This document shows positions 22,751 to 34,831 of a DNA stretch of 64,000 bases, piece by piece. Within the stretch, counting starts at the first letter, position 1. Every line of letters begins with the position of its first letter. The translations under genes and the position numbers were made by a program. The notes below the pieces were generated by a model. It saw nothing but the letters and a program-made list of their open reading frames with translations. It searched no databases and was not told the origin of the DNA. The stretch is from Cynocephalus volans. Taxonomy: Eukaryota > Chordata > Mammalia > Dermoptera > Cynocephalidae. The stretch spans positions 147,172,569 to 147,236,568 of the forward strand of contig NC_084460.1 of assembly GCF_027409185.1 (NCBI RefSeq), read 5' to 3'.

Positions 22751-25076
22751 GTATAAATAATACCTAATAATAAGATACTGTACTTAGTTATAATCCTGCT
22801 TTCCCTTTTTCATGAATTCTTAATGTGTTTACTCAGTCTCAAAATAATTTTAAAAAATCAAATTTTATTATTTAGTATATTGAATAGAAAAGATCAATTT
22901 TATGCTATTTTTAAACCAACATTGTGGTAGAAAATATTGTTAGTTCTCTCTATATAATGGTATTCAAGTCCATTAAAATTATTTGCTTCTTGTTCTTTCT
23001 TAACACTTTTCTTAAAACATATTAGAAAATTTCCATGAAATTTTTACATCTGAATACAGAATATTGAGCATAATTACAATTTTTATACCAATTCCCAGTT
23101 TTTCCATCTTCTTGGAAAATAAAGGAGTTGTCTTTGTATATTGTGCCAAATATTTGAACTAGGAATCAACAAATATAAATTTTAATTTCGGATTCACTGT
23201 TAGATTTTACGCCTTAGAGGAGTCATTTGATTTCTCAGCCTTCTCAGTTTAGCAAAGAATCTGGACATACAAGGTACATGATGTCTTTATTCTCTCATAT
23301 TCTAAAATAGATGCATGCGTTTATCTCTCTTCCTGCTTTTTTTTTTTTGCTGTTCCCTGTCTTGTTCTGTTTCGCACAATTGCGTTTCCCAACAAATACT
23401 TTCTTCTGGATTCAAGCTTGCCTTGATTTTTTAAAAGAATCTTAAGATCAGTGGCCTTGGTTGTCCCATTCAATTATTTAGAATTAAGTGATAGTTCCTG
23501 AATGTGAATTCAGTGGTTCAACTACTGGTCCTGGGATTTTCATCAAACCGTCCTCTTTTCTGATCCTCCCTTCCCAACCAAAAACCTGAGACAATGTACT
23601 TGCATTTGGTCCTTAGGCCCTTTGATGGAGAAAATCAAGATTAAAAGGTGTAAGTATTATTATATTATATTTTTTTTTCAAAAGCTATGATAACCACTCC
23701 AAATAAATTATTTTATGTAACCTCCTATATCTTTTTAAAGACTGGTTGTATGGGAGAAGCTTAAAGATTACAGAAATTCACCAAATGTCGAGATAAAAAC
23801 TCAGATGTATTTAACTTTAAACTCCATACTCTCCCCTTAAACCATGCTAACTTCCAAAATAAAATCTTTTATAAATACTGCCTTCTCTGTCCCTTTATTC
23901 TAGCCTGATTTACTATGTCTAGATTTTCTCACCTTAGTTTCTGTTCCATTGCTGACTGAACGAGTTCTTCCCTCATTTTGGAAAACCAAAGCCCTGCCCA
24001 GAAATTCTGCTTATGTGTCTGGCTTCTGATCTCCTTTCTAGCTTCCTCCATCAACAAGCGGTGAAGAAGCATGTGGTTACTTCACTCTATGCCTCCATCA
24101 GCATTTCTTTTAACTCTGGGTTATTACTACTCCTATGGATTCCCTGCATCTGTGCTCCTAAACCCAGAATTTTGTCTCAAATAAAATCTTTGAAAACAAG
24201 TCTTAGCCTCATGGGAGGGCATTGCTGCTCTTTCCTTACAATTTGGAAGGTGTAGGCGGTTTCCCCAAACATAAACATATTCAAAATGATATGAGTCCAA
24301 ACACAGAAATGATCTGCTGACATTATTTCTGTTTGTTTGTTTTGGATATTATTTCTTTGTAGACAATCTACTTCCATCAGTTTTGAGTTTTGTTTGTTGA
24401 ATGTTTTCTTTCTTTGTGGGATCATTTGCTTACTCGGAGGATGATGAAAAAAAAAAATCTCCATATTAAGAAAAATTCCACAATGCAAAGCACATAAAAA
24501 CTGTACTTTTAAAAATCCCTGGCTTTGGTGCTTTTATTTACATAAATTCCTTTAAATTTCTTTGTACTGTTTTATAAGATGTGTGGCATAATTGTAATTA
24601 AAATATATAAACATGACATTTTACTTATTTATATCACCTGTCTTATCTTAATCATAGAGCCATCACTTAGTTGTGTGTACATTATTTTAATTTCACAACA
24701 ACATTCATATTACTAGAAAGGTATATATCCAGTGTTAAAAATAAGTTTATTTCATGATATAGAAATAACACATGATAAACCATCTGTCTAAATTGTGCTT
24801 TTATATAACTTACAATTTTCTACATTGAAAATAGATTTTTCTCTGTAATCAGCAAATAATAGATACTAATTTTTCAATGTAAAGAGTCAAGATACATATG
24901 AAACTACGTTTTCTTGGTAGAATTACTCATCATAGTATATATTAATATTTGAGAATAAATAATCATCCTGCAGTGACAAACACCTTTAATTTGCATTACA
25001 TAGTTTATAAAAGAGAAAAAGGTGAAAATATTTGTGCTGCCTTAATAAATAAAAGTGAGAAACTCCTATGTAGCTT
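22751..25076. other. Anonymous AT-rich DNA
   Basis: No gene is recognised. A weak MIR-like stretch lies at about 23190-23280. A GC-richer block at 23880-24260 ends in AAATAAAATCTTTGAAAAC and is of unknown origin. Confidence 0.45.
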
Positions 25077-25093
25077 TACAAAGAATTATTTTT

Positions 25094-25196
25094 CATTGTT
25101 TTTCACTTTTTTTCAGCTGTTTGGTATGAGGATCTGAACTCTTGACGTTGTTGTTATAACACCACACTTTAGCCAACTGAGCTAACTGGCCAGCCC
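25094..25196 (-). mobile_element. tRNA-Ile-like SINE with target duplication
   Basis: On the minus strand the element begins GGGCTGGCCAGTTAGCTCAG, with a clear A box, continues GTGTGGTGTTATAACAACAA and GTCAAGAGTTCAGATCCTCA (B box), and ends in an A-rich tail (plus-strand T-run at about 25098-25113). Imperfect duplications TACAAAGAATTATTTTT (25077-25093) and TACAAATAATTTTTTATT (25197-25214) flank it. Confidence 0.85.
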
Positions 25197-25214
25197 TACA
25201 AATAATTTTTTATT

Positions 25215-28200
25215 ATCATTAGGTAGTGATTCTTTATTCCATGTCCCTTTGCCAATTCCTTTGGAATTGTTTTTTTTTTTTTTCATTTTAAGGCATGTCA
25301 ACTTTTATATTCTCCAATACCCATAAAGGAAATCATATGGGATATCACAGAATGAATACACGATGAACTGAAAAAAAAAAGTAAAGAAACCACTTTCTTC
25401 ACATTATGACACAGACATAATAGACATTTATGCTATGCCACATACAATAAGATATATAGTAAGTAGAATAAGGCATGTCAGATTATGCAGAGTAACCAGC
25501 ATTGTAGAAGGACGTGCATATGAAACTACAGGAATGCTCACAGAACCTAAACATTGCTTGAATACCAGGTTTAATGTAATGTTTTGTTGCTGAAGTGCAG
25601 GCTTTTAGTTTGCATAAGTAAATTTCAGTGCTAATGTCGACTGAAGAAGAAATTGTAAGTTCGTAATGAGGTTAGAGGTTCAGGTGTGTATATAGTGAAT
25701 TGAGGTTGCTGATGGACTTTTGGAAGTAGAGAGCGAAGAGTAATTCAGAAATATTTTCCACAGTTTAGGAAGGGTCAGGGAGTTCTAGGCTTGAATATGT
25801 ACAAGAGCATTGTTTGAATCCTTAAGTCTAAGATTAAGATTGCCCTGGATGACATACTTAGGTGATAAAGGGAAAAAAAAAAAAAAAAAAAAAAGGAAAG
25901 GCCCTTATCTTGAGGATTTAAATAGCAGTAAGAAGAGAAATAAAAAACAAAGTTGACTAAGAAGTAATTTTCAGTAAATGTAGAAGCTATTTTAGCATGG
26001 TGTCTAAAAACCAAAGAGGAAAATTTTAACAGCATAGGTTAACAGTGTTTTTTTTGGCAAAGTGGATTTAAACTTTCATCATTCCACACATATGAATGTG
26101 CTGTATATTTACTGTTCAATCAATATCAATAATTTATACTTTACATTAAATGCTGCCCTAGTGGAAATGATCCAAAATTATAATTAATATTCTATACAAA
26201 ATTTTACCCAAATGTTATTTTAAGTATTAATATTCTTATCATTGGGAAGAATGACTAGAGAATAAAATAATGTCCACATAAACTGAAGTCTCAGGTCTTC
26301 CAGTAGTGAAGACCTTGGACAAGTATTAAATTGATAAAGGTACCTAAGGTCACAGAATCTGATTATTAGAAAGGAGTTCCAGACCACTTTAGTTCCTGAA
26401 CCCAAACAAGCAGACAGACGATGAGAACACTCATGGAAACAACAACAAGGCTCTCGGGGCCTTCTCGGTCACCACTAGGAAGAGTATCATGGCCAGCTCG
26501 TACACAGGAAATAGCTCATCACCCAGGAATATAGCCAAAGATTCATCTCCCACTACCAGAGAATCTCTTTGGTGAAAACTGGTGTTCAGGGCCGCTCTTG
26601 CAGTATCGTTAGCTTTGGGGCTAATTGTATTCTACCTGAGCTCTGAGACACAGATTCTACTGAGCCTCTGGGAGGGTCACCATTGTTGTATAGGGAACAA
26701 AAGAAAGATACCAACTGACAAGTGTTCAGGATCCAGTAAAATTACAGATATGGTAAAATGCAAAGTTATGTAAATGTGTTTAAGTTTCTCTTAATTAACA
26801 GAAGTTAAAAATATGTCATGGATTATATGATGAGAAACTGGAAACAAAATTTGCCATATAATTAATATAAAACCTGCATGATATATATATTTTGTTCAGT
26901 CTTGCAGCCAAGTCATGGACCATCTACATACCTTTAGAAAAAATGCATTTAAAGCTGCTAGTGATAAATCCTGATGAATATATGGATCTGGAGAATGCAA
27001 TAAATGAGAAACTATCATATACTGTAATAAATTTCTTTTGCTCTTTTTTTTTATTGCTGTACTGATAGATTTAGCAATTAACTGCACAATTCCATTGACG
27101 TTAACTAGAGCTTGGCTGAATTAGTGTTACTAAAATAGAATTATATTGGATGATACAAACAAGTGTTTATATCTTTGGGTATCAGAAGTAAGAAACCGAA
27201 GAGAACTATCAAAAGGAACCGAAGAAATTGATTTCAGTGATTTTTCTTGTGTTTGAGATCTATGATAAAAAAATCAAGGCATTTTCCCCTTGCTATTTTA
27301 TTTGAGGCTATTTTTTAAGAAAAACAATCAATATGAGAAGAGTATCAGACTGTGGAGCTATGACGAAGAAAAAATAAAATAGAAAAATAGAAATAAGTAT
27401 TTCTTTTTCTCTCAATAGACAGATAGATATAAACATATATCCATTGTCAAAGGCATAGGCCTTCTTTTAAAATGTTATTTGCATTGATTATTTTATGTAT
27501 TAGTTACTTTATGTATTCATGTAATATTTATTTATTAAGGTTCTTCTACTTTGGAAATTGCGACTTTCCTGTGACAGAAAACTGCTTTTTGCACCTCCAC
27601 ATCCTTTCCAGATGCTAAGAACCACAGTCACTGTTTTAGAATTACTTATGTATGTTTGGAAAAGTTAAAGGGAGTGTGGTTGCCACATAGACAGTTCATA
27701 GGGCTTAGCTGTTCTAGGGACATGTGTGGACAGAGCATTGGTTGAAAGGACTCCATGAGTTGTAAGGGCAGGTGCTGGCAGATATCTTACCCCAGTCATA
27801 AATGACAACAATACATGTGTCTTCTCAGCACAGGCTGTGGATATGTTCACTGACAGAAACAGGATCTGCTCTTATCAGTTCCAGAGCCACACTGCTCCAG
27901 GACCCTGGCGCCTAGTAGCCTTAGCAATGCCACCCTGAATCTCCTCTTCCTCCACACCCTAATCCATTCTCCTTCTCCCAGCTGTCCCAGATAATCCTAA
28001 ACCCCTGGGGGCTATGTTCTTGGCTTGCTTTTCCTCTACTTTCTTCCCAGGCAGTCATTTTGGTATCTCTTAACTATTCTGCTTTCTTTGTGATTTTTTT
28101 TTTCCTGACAAATAAATAAAATTCAGCTTTTACAATTTCTGTTATGCTTTCAAAAACTTTTTTCTAAGGTTTTGAAAAATTATAATAAGACACTGAATAC

Positions 28201-28424
28201 TTACTGTTTCTTTCTCTTTGGCTTCTTCACAAAACAATTCTCTTTCTCTGGGGAGGCCACTTGGGTGCATCTGAACTAGTACACCTGCACTAATTTACCT
28301 TGGAGGGCAATTTGAAATGTGTGTGGAGTAGTTTTAATCACCAAAATATGTATGGATCTTCAATCAGCATTTTTTGTGTAAGAGTCAGAGATTATAAAAT
28401 ACTGCAGTGTGAGTAGCAAAGACA
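25215..28424. other. Mostly anonymous DNA with two GC-richer blocks
   Basis: No gene is confirmed. An A-run lies at about 25870-25893. A block at 26400-26760 and another at 27650-28130 stand out as GC-richer than their surroundings, but I cannot assign either to a gene or repeat. The ORF at 26582-26773 starts at GTG rather than ATG and follows a stop, so it is not called. Confidence 0.45.
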
Positions 28425-28489
28425 AAAATAAATAAATAAATAATAAATAAATAAATAATAATAAATAAATATCAATCAATCAATCAATC
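28425..28489. repeat. (AAAT)n then (AATC)n microsatellite
   Basis: AAATAAATAAAT-type units followed by five AATC units. Confidence 0.9.
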
Positions 28490-28834
28490 TGCCCCAACCA
28501 GAATAACAATAATAACCCTATTAGGAAATATTGAAAGGGAAGGGGCTGTTTATGGAAATTGCAGGAAAGACAAACACAATGATTATTTCAGAATATTTCT
28601 CTCTATATAATAGTAATTCTAGTACAATACAGAAAACTATAAAGGTCATGATAGATATTATAATTTTTAGAGCTTAAAAGAGGTAGTATCATTATCATTA
28701 TTTATTAAAAAGAGGATCCTTTATTATTCTTCAGTACATTGATCATGAGAAACAGTGAATATGCTTCATATACAAAGACCTAGTGTGAGGACAATAGAAT
28801 AGTTTAGTCAGACCCCCTGCCTCAGGTCTGGTTG

Positions 28835-29260
28835 GGGGTGGTACAGCACATTCTTTGTAAACAAGTTGTGTGTGGGTGGAGTTAGTGTGCATGCACACCC
28901 ACATATCTTTTTAGTTTGTTGTTATTCTGGTGTGTTCTTGAGTTTCTGAAGCAGCAGTTGGAAGGGCAGAGCTCACATCTAAAAATAGAGCGTGTTTACT
29001 TTGCTCACAGCTGCTCAGTTTTTCTTTGGACTTTTCCAGTAGCAGTTGAGTTTCTGAGTATCTCTTTGGACTGCCTAGCTCTTAGATGTGTGTGTGCTGA
29101 ATAAAGACTATTCTTTCTTCAACCAAGGCTCCAAGGATCTTTTTCCTGTTACCTACCTCATAGAACTGCATGTGAAGGGTTTGTGACCCAGTCTGGACAA
29201 CAGGCTTGAGGGGTCTGTGACCCATATCTAGCTCTACACCTTGTACACTGCTGACTGCAC
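28835..29260 (+). mobile_element. Possible LTR of an unassigned endogenous retrovirus
   Basis: A moderately GC-rich stretch carries AATAAA near 29100 followed by a T/C-rich U5-like part and two TGTGACCCA motifs (about 29192 and 29217). This is LTR-like composition only. No paired LTR or target duplication was found, and the edges are guesses. Confidence 0.3.
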
Positions 29261-30059
29261 ATGTTCTGTAATTATCTTTTAAGTTGAATCACAAAATAAC
29301 AAAAATACTATTAAGCATAAATTCTGGTGTGCACCACATATACAAATGAGATGTTTCTAAGCTTACAAACATTGAAAAGCATATAGCATAATATTTTGGG
29401 GAGCTATTACTCTTTTCAATCTTCCATTTAGGTTTCTTGCCACAAAATGAAGTGCTGCCATTTTCTGTTACTGCCAAAATTTTTCTTTTTACTTCTATGT
29501 CATAGAAGATAATACAGCTCTTTCTATTTTTGAGGTTAGTTTCTATTATTGTGGTGTTCTTCATTTACTCTAACACGTTTAAATAACAATGAAGTTCATT
29601 GTGTAGGGTAGATTTGGTACTGATGAGTGGAAACCTTTACCAATTAAAAAACCGTTTAAGGCCATTAAAAACACATGAAGTGCCAAATTCACTTTTAAGG
29701 AGGACTATTAGCAACTCAGTTGTCCAGCAAATGATGAATCCTTTAGAAAGTAGAATGTAAAAATCATCAGGTTTTTTGTTTCTCTCAAGACAAATAAACC
29801 TTTCTATCTCATTGTGGTTTCTTTATACACTGAAAGGTAAATGTTCTTAATTATGTCATATTTTAGCACATTTGAGCAAATGCAGGAAAGCATAGATAAA
29901 CAGAAAAATTCAATGTTTAACACACAAGATCTATATTATAGTTCCTATGTCACAATTAGAAGAAAGGAAAATGGAAAAAAAGCCAAAAAACCAAACCAAA
30001 CCAAACAAAAAACTTTACATTGTCAATGCAGGAAACAACATGGAGATAGAGAAGGAGAC
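29261..30059. other. Anonymous AT-rich DNA
   Basis: No gene or recognised repeat. Small ORFs here look fortuitous. Confidence 0.5.
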
Positions 30060-30175
30060 ATCTATGGAAGTCAGTCAACTTGGATTCTCACTCTGGCTCA
30101 CTCAGTAACAGTATGATCTTGACCTTACATTTTTAAAAAATAAGTTGAACTGGAGAATGTCTTAAGATCTCTTAT
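30060..30175 (+). mobile_element. MIR fragment
   Basis: CAACTTGGATTCTCACTCTG, GCTCACTCAGTAACAGTATG, ATCTTGACCTTACATTTTTA and AAAAATAAGTTGAACTGGAG parallel the MIR body. Confidence 0.55.
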
Positions 30176-30384
30176 TGACACATAATGGTTTCATACTTTA
30201 ACTATAATCAACTGTAAAGAGTTTGCTTCATATAACAAGTTAGCTTTTCTGAACCATGATGGCATACAATCATGAAATGATTCATGAATTAAATCTACTT
30301 GTTCCTTTCTGCATCTTTACTGGTCTGTAATTAGAACATTCGCATGTATTGTATTAGAATTATTTTTATGTGTTCACTCAGTCC

Positions 30385-30490
30385 CAATGGGAAGTAAATT
30401 TCTTGAGGGCAAAGAGATAATCAAGTTCTAATTCCGTTGTCTAGTACAGTAGTTGGCACATAGAAACTGTTCAGTTAAAACAAGCTAAAA
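30385..30490 (+). mobile_element. L2 3' end
   Basis: GTAAATTTCTTGAGGGCAAA, GTCTAGTACAGTAGTTGGCA and CATAGAAACTGTTCAGTT match the L2 tail. Confidence 0.75.
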
Positions 30491-31309
30491 TAAAATGTGT
30501 AGGACTTATGATAATCAAGTTGCTGGCAACAATTAAAATTATTCTCAGGTAAAGAACTTGAAAATTCTTGATATTGACCAAAATTTGGTAAGGATCATGG
30601 TAACACCTGTATTTGGTACCATGTAGAAGTTCTATTTCTATTTGCTGGTATGCTTTATTTGCTTTATTGGATAAATAACTAAAATTTTATCTATTTATCT
30701 TATTGTTAGTTCCAGAAGAGCAATGAAAGACAGAAATCAAGGTAAATAATGGTTAAGCTGAAGAGAAACCTACTATATTCATGAGGAAACTGGAATTTCA
30801 GATTGGTTACACTTTTTAGAAGACAGGAAAAGGGCCCTCATCTGTCAAGGGTTTAGTTTGAAAGCCAGTTCCATAATACACAGACATTTGTTTACACAGC
30901 TTGCCTTGTCCATGCATTTTTCCTAAACCAAAATTATATATCTAAAGCAGATTGTTGCAGCACCAACATATTATAAAGCTTGCTTTCAAGTTTTGATAAT
31001 TGTGGGACTGATTTCTAGCTCATTCGTTATCATAGCAACATCCACTACCAGTTTTCCAGAAATGGAAGCCGAGTTGGCAAAATGTTCGTAAGTAATTATG
31101 TTCTCCTATTGAATGCACAAAACAGTCTTAACATGTTTAACTGCTGCAATCTCACTATGAATTCATCAAAGTTGTCATACTGAAGCGTTGATATGTGAAG
31201 GATTCTGATGAATGACCCCATACTGAAAGGAGGTATTTGCCAGCTGTAGTGAATAATTAAATGTGTTCTTAATTTTAAACTGTTAAAATACCTCTTCTGA
31301 GACACAGAT
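30491..31309. other. Anonymous DNA
   Basis: No gene or repeat is recognised. Confidence 0.5.
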
Positions 31310-31617
31310 TGGAGACGCTCCCATGTGTTGGAAGACAGGGCTGGGGACAGGGGCTGTTATCAGAAGTGATTATGTGCCAACTCCAGACATATGTTTTAAG
31401 AGGCATCAAGTTTCCTTGGCAGATCCAGCTATTTTCCTTCTGTCATAAGAGTGGTATCTCAGAAAGGTGCTTCTCCTTTGCCCTGGACCACAGAATAAGA
31501 ATTGTGGAGCAGAATAGCCACCTTACAGTGGCTGACACGCAGCACGAGAAATAAGTTTGTTGCTGCAAGCTATTGAGATTTTGGGATGTTCATTACTGTA
31601 ATGATGACTCTGACTAA
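31310..31617 (+). mobile_element. Old MLT1-like LTR, 3' part
   Basis: The end reads GCACGAGAAATAAGTTTGTT, GCTGCAAGCTATTGAGATTT, TGGGATGTTCATTACTGTAA and a CTGACTAAGAC finish. This is typical of old MaLR LTR 3' ends. The 5' edge is uncertain. Confidence 0.5.
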
Positions 31618-31705
31618 GACATTCTGGATTCCTTGCATCATGACAATTTCAATTGAACAGGGACATCATTTTATTAGGTTTTTCAAGATTTTTCTATTTC
31701 CACCT

Positions 31706-32240
31706 TGTCGGGTCTGCCACCGGCTGACCCGAACAGCCCTTGCCTTGCTATCAGTCCCTCCCTTGGCGTCCCTTCTGGTGGGTGGGCGGATTGCCCAGAT
31801 TCCTCTTTCCCCAGTCCCCGTTGGGAGGAGACAGAGGAAGAGAGCCGTGAAGAGAGGTGAGCACAGCCGCTGGCCCCAACCAGCCCATTAAAGAACACTC
31901 AGATGCGGCAGGGGTTCTGTCGAGCAGTTCTGTTTATTGTCACACAAGTACTTGCTTTTAAAGGCAAATGGGGAAGGGAGGTTTTTACATCCTCCAATCA
32001 GCTTAAAGGTTATGAGAGCATGCATCCTGTCTCAATGCTTAGCTATTGCAATCACGCAGTGTTCACAAGCATGGAAGTGTGTATTTGGCCAATAAGAGCT
32101 AAGGCAAGGTTCCCGCGGATACTCCCACCCTACTTCCTCCTGGTGCTGTCTTAGGCTGCCACGTTAATACACCCTTGTGGGCCCATAATGGCGCCACTTG
32201 TAATGTCACTTAAGGTGGCGTTGGTTTTTAAGGCCCAACA
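31706..32240 (-). mobile_element. ERVK-like (class II) solo LTR with 6-bp target duplication
   Basis: On the minus strand the 535-bp unit opens TGTTGGGCCTTAAAAACC and closes CAGACCCGACA, so the ends are TG...CA with a short inverted repeat (TGTYGGG). It has a CTTTAAAAGC TATA-like box and AATAAACAGAAC (around 31936) followed by a U5. Perfect 6-bp duplications CCACCT (31700-31705 and 32241-32246) are the class II hallmark. No internal gag, pol or env sequence flanks it. GC content is well above the surroundings, which suggests a younger, lineage-specific insertion. Confidence 0.85.
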
Positions 32241-32429
32241 CCACCTGTAGAAAAGTAAGGAAGGAAAGTTTGAGGCCCTTGCAGTTAAAGTAGTAAGAAG
32301 TAGTAAGGGAATAGTAGTATGGAACACACATAATAAATCCAATTTTCCTAAACATATGCGATATGCCTTCCCTTATGCACATAATATATTTTCATTTTTC
32401 TTTTTCAAATATTGTCTGGTTTCATTTTC

Positions 32430-33130
32430 TTTTTTTTCTTTCTCTTAATTTCTTTTGTGGCTTATTTAAAGGTAGGTTGTTTAATTTCCAAATATTTGGA
32501 ATTTTTCTAAACATCTTACATTTTTTGCTTTCTAATTTAATTCCTTGATGGCAAGAGAATATTTCAAAATTTGAAATTTGTGGCTCCAGGTAAAGTCTAC
32601 CTTGGTGAATGAACAACGTGTACACTTGAAGAGTGCAGATTCTCCAACTATTGAGTGTAGTGTCATATAAATTAGATAAAGGTGGTTAATAGTGTTCTTA
32701 TCTTTTATACTTTTACTCTCTTCTTTATTTGTTTTTTTTGTTTTTTCCTGAGAGAGGAGTGTCAAAATTTCTAACTATGATTATAAATTTTCCTGTTTCT
32801 CCCTTAATTTTGTTAATATATGGCTCATGTATCTGGAAGCTCATTATTAGGTGTGCACCTAATAATGAGCAATTTGTGATTGTTAGCCTTCCTTATGATT
32901 TGATCCTTTTATTGTTATGAATTATTTCATTAATCTTTGCAAATACTCCCTGTCTTGAAGTTGATTTGTTGGATGTTAATATAGCCACTCCAGCCTTTTT
33001 AGGATTATTGTTTGTCTAGTACATCTTTTTCTATACTTGTATTTTTTAACCTACATTTTTATATTTAAAGTGCCTCTCTTTTATTTAAGGTACATCTCTT
33101 TGACATTGATGACTGCTTTGCCTATGGCTC
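32430..33130 (-). mobile_element. Antisense L1 ORF2 5' region fragment
   Basis: The plus strand reads antisense L1: GGTTGTTTAATTTCCAAATA, then AACGTGTACACTTGAAGAGT, TGTTGGATGTTAATATAGCC, ACTCCAGCCTTTTTAGGATT and GTACATCTTTTTCTATACTT. It corresponds to the endonuclease-to-linker part of ORF2. All frames are broken. Confidence 0.75.
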
Positions 33131-34268
33131 TTTGTTTTTCTAAAAACACTATTTTATAGTCACCAAATTAATGCAGTGTGAACATAAGTTAGTAATTCAT
33201 AATACTAGAGAAGTACTGGTTGTAGGACAGAAATCAGAAACAATCACAAAGTATTAGTGTTCTTTCTGTCTCTCTGTATAGGTATCTCTGTCAATATGAT
33301 TTCCAATTTTAGAAACTTCCTGGACTTCTGATCAAGATGGCAGAATAGACCCTCTCCCTCAATCAACCGATTTACAACTACTAAAAAACAATAATTGCTA
33401 AGTGGAGCTAAGGAGGAGGAGAGACCTACAGAGTTCATGAAGGCAGGAAAAGACATGATAACAGAGAGAAAGGACCACTCAGACCATTTTGAACCCCTAC
33501 ACTTCAAGGCTGTAGCTGGTGAGCACAAGGAGCAAGAGCTGGCAAAAGCTGCTGCTGTGCCCCTCATATAAAGTTGCTTGGAGGCAGCAGGGGAGAGGAA
33601 GGCTTTTGTGGCCCCCAGGCCATCAAGACCACTGACAAAGTTCCCATGGACCCACACAGGAGTGAGGGGCCACAATGACTGAAAAAAGGAGCCACTCAGA
33701 GGCCAGTGAGTCATCACACGGGACTGGCGAATGGTCTGCCCCATGGGAAGAGTTTGGAGTGTGGGGGGTGAGGGAGACGGGCCCACTGGGGTAACATTGG
33801 GGCACAACATGAACAGCTGATCTACCCTCCATTAAGCACAGGCCCACTCATTGGAGCCTGGCCAGGAATATAGAACTGTAGGGGATGAGTTTGCTGAAAA
33901 GACTCAGGCCCAGACCAGAGTTTCCACAAAACCTAAGTGTACTGATCTCAGAAGACCCTGAAGTACTTACAAGGTCAGCAATTAAAATCTGAGCTGCACA
34001 AAAAGCCTTCCCCAGGGAATCAGCAGAAAAGCAACAGTTTAATTCAACCACAGGGCTCAAGTGCTGGTTTTCACAGGAAGTTCCCCTGTTTTAGAAGTAA
34101 GCAAAGGACAACAAATTAGTTCCAATGCAGAGTTTAAGTGGTGGGGCAGCTAATAATCCAACATGGAAGTGAAAGAAAACAAAAAACACACAGATCAGAA
34201 ACAAAGTTCTGATATTAAACAGAAAAGGTCTAACACCACCAAAAAACATCTAGTAATCCTAGAAGGAC

Positions 34269-34735
34269 CAGAAGCTCCCCCGGGCTCCAAAGCCAGGGTG
34301 GGGAAGGCTGAGGACCTCAGCCACACACCCCAAGGTCTGAATCCAGCCCAATGACAAGCACCAGGCCACCAAAAGTACACTGGGCTCCTGAGCCAGGGTC
34401 AGGGGAGCAGAGGTCATCAGCCATGCCACCCCAACATCCGCATCCTGCCCAGTGATGACCATAGAACTGCCACCAGATGCATCCTGGGCTTCCAAGTCAA
34501 GGCAATGGGGGGGGGGGGACCCAGGGCCTTAGCCATGCCATCTGACCTCTGCAACCAGCCCAGTGACAACCACCGAGCTGCCACCAGAAGCACTCTGGAC
34601 TCCCAGGGTAGTAGGGGTGCCAAGGACTTCAGCCACAACCCCCAAAGTCTAAATCCAGCCCAGCCATAACTGAGCCACTTCTGGAAGCCCCCTGGGCTCC
34701 CCTGCTGGAATTTTGGGGGTGCCATGGGCCTCAAC
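34269..34735 (+). repeat. Tandem repeat of about 100 bp, four to five diverged units
   Basis: Each unit opens with a CAGAAGC..CTGGGCTCC-like block and contains AGCCA..CC and CAGCCCAGTGACAACCAC-like blocks. Spacings are 101, 104, 111 and about 94 bp. One unit carries a G12 run at 34507-34518. Confidence 0.75.
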
Positions 34736-34831
34736 CATTTCCCCCCTCTTTCCTTCTCCTCCCACCCTATCCTACTCCCCTTTCCCTCCTCCCCCTCCCC
34801 ATCAACAATTGCTCTGCAACAACCTCTTAGA

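Noticed and set aside
26582..26773. 63-codon ORF with a signal-peptide-like start
   Set aside because: It begins at GTG, not ATG, directly after an in-frame stop, and has no family match that I know.
28425..28489. CRISPR-like array from regular AATC and AAAT units
   Set aside because: The units are 4 bp with no spacers. It is a plain microsatellite in mammalian DNA.
31586..31891. 101-codon ORF crossing 31706
   Set aside because: It runs from an old LTR end into the ERVK-like LTR in antisense, and the reading has no motif.
33244..33810. Longest ORF in the window, 188 codons, minus strand
   Set aside because: It lies almost wholly in the GC-rich part of the composite retroposon, antisense to it, crosses the target-site duplication and shows no recognised motif. 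GC-rich repeats often give such chance ORFs.
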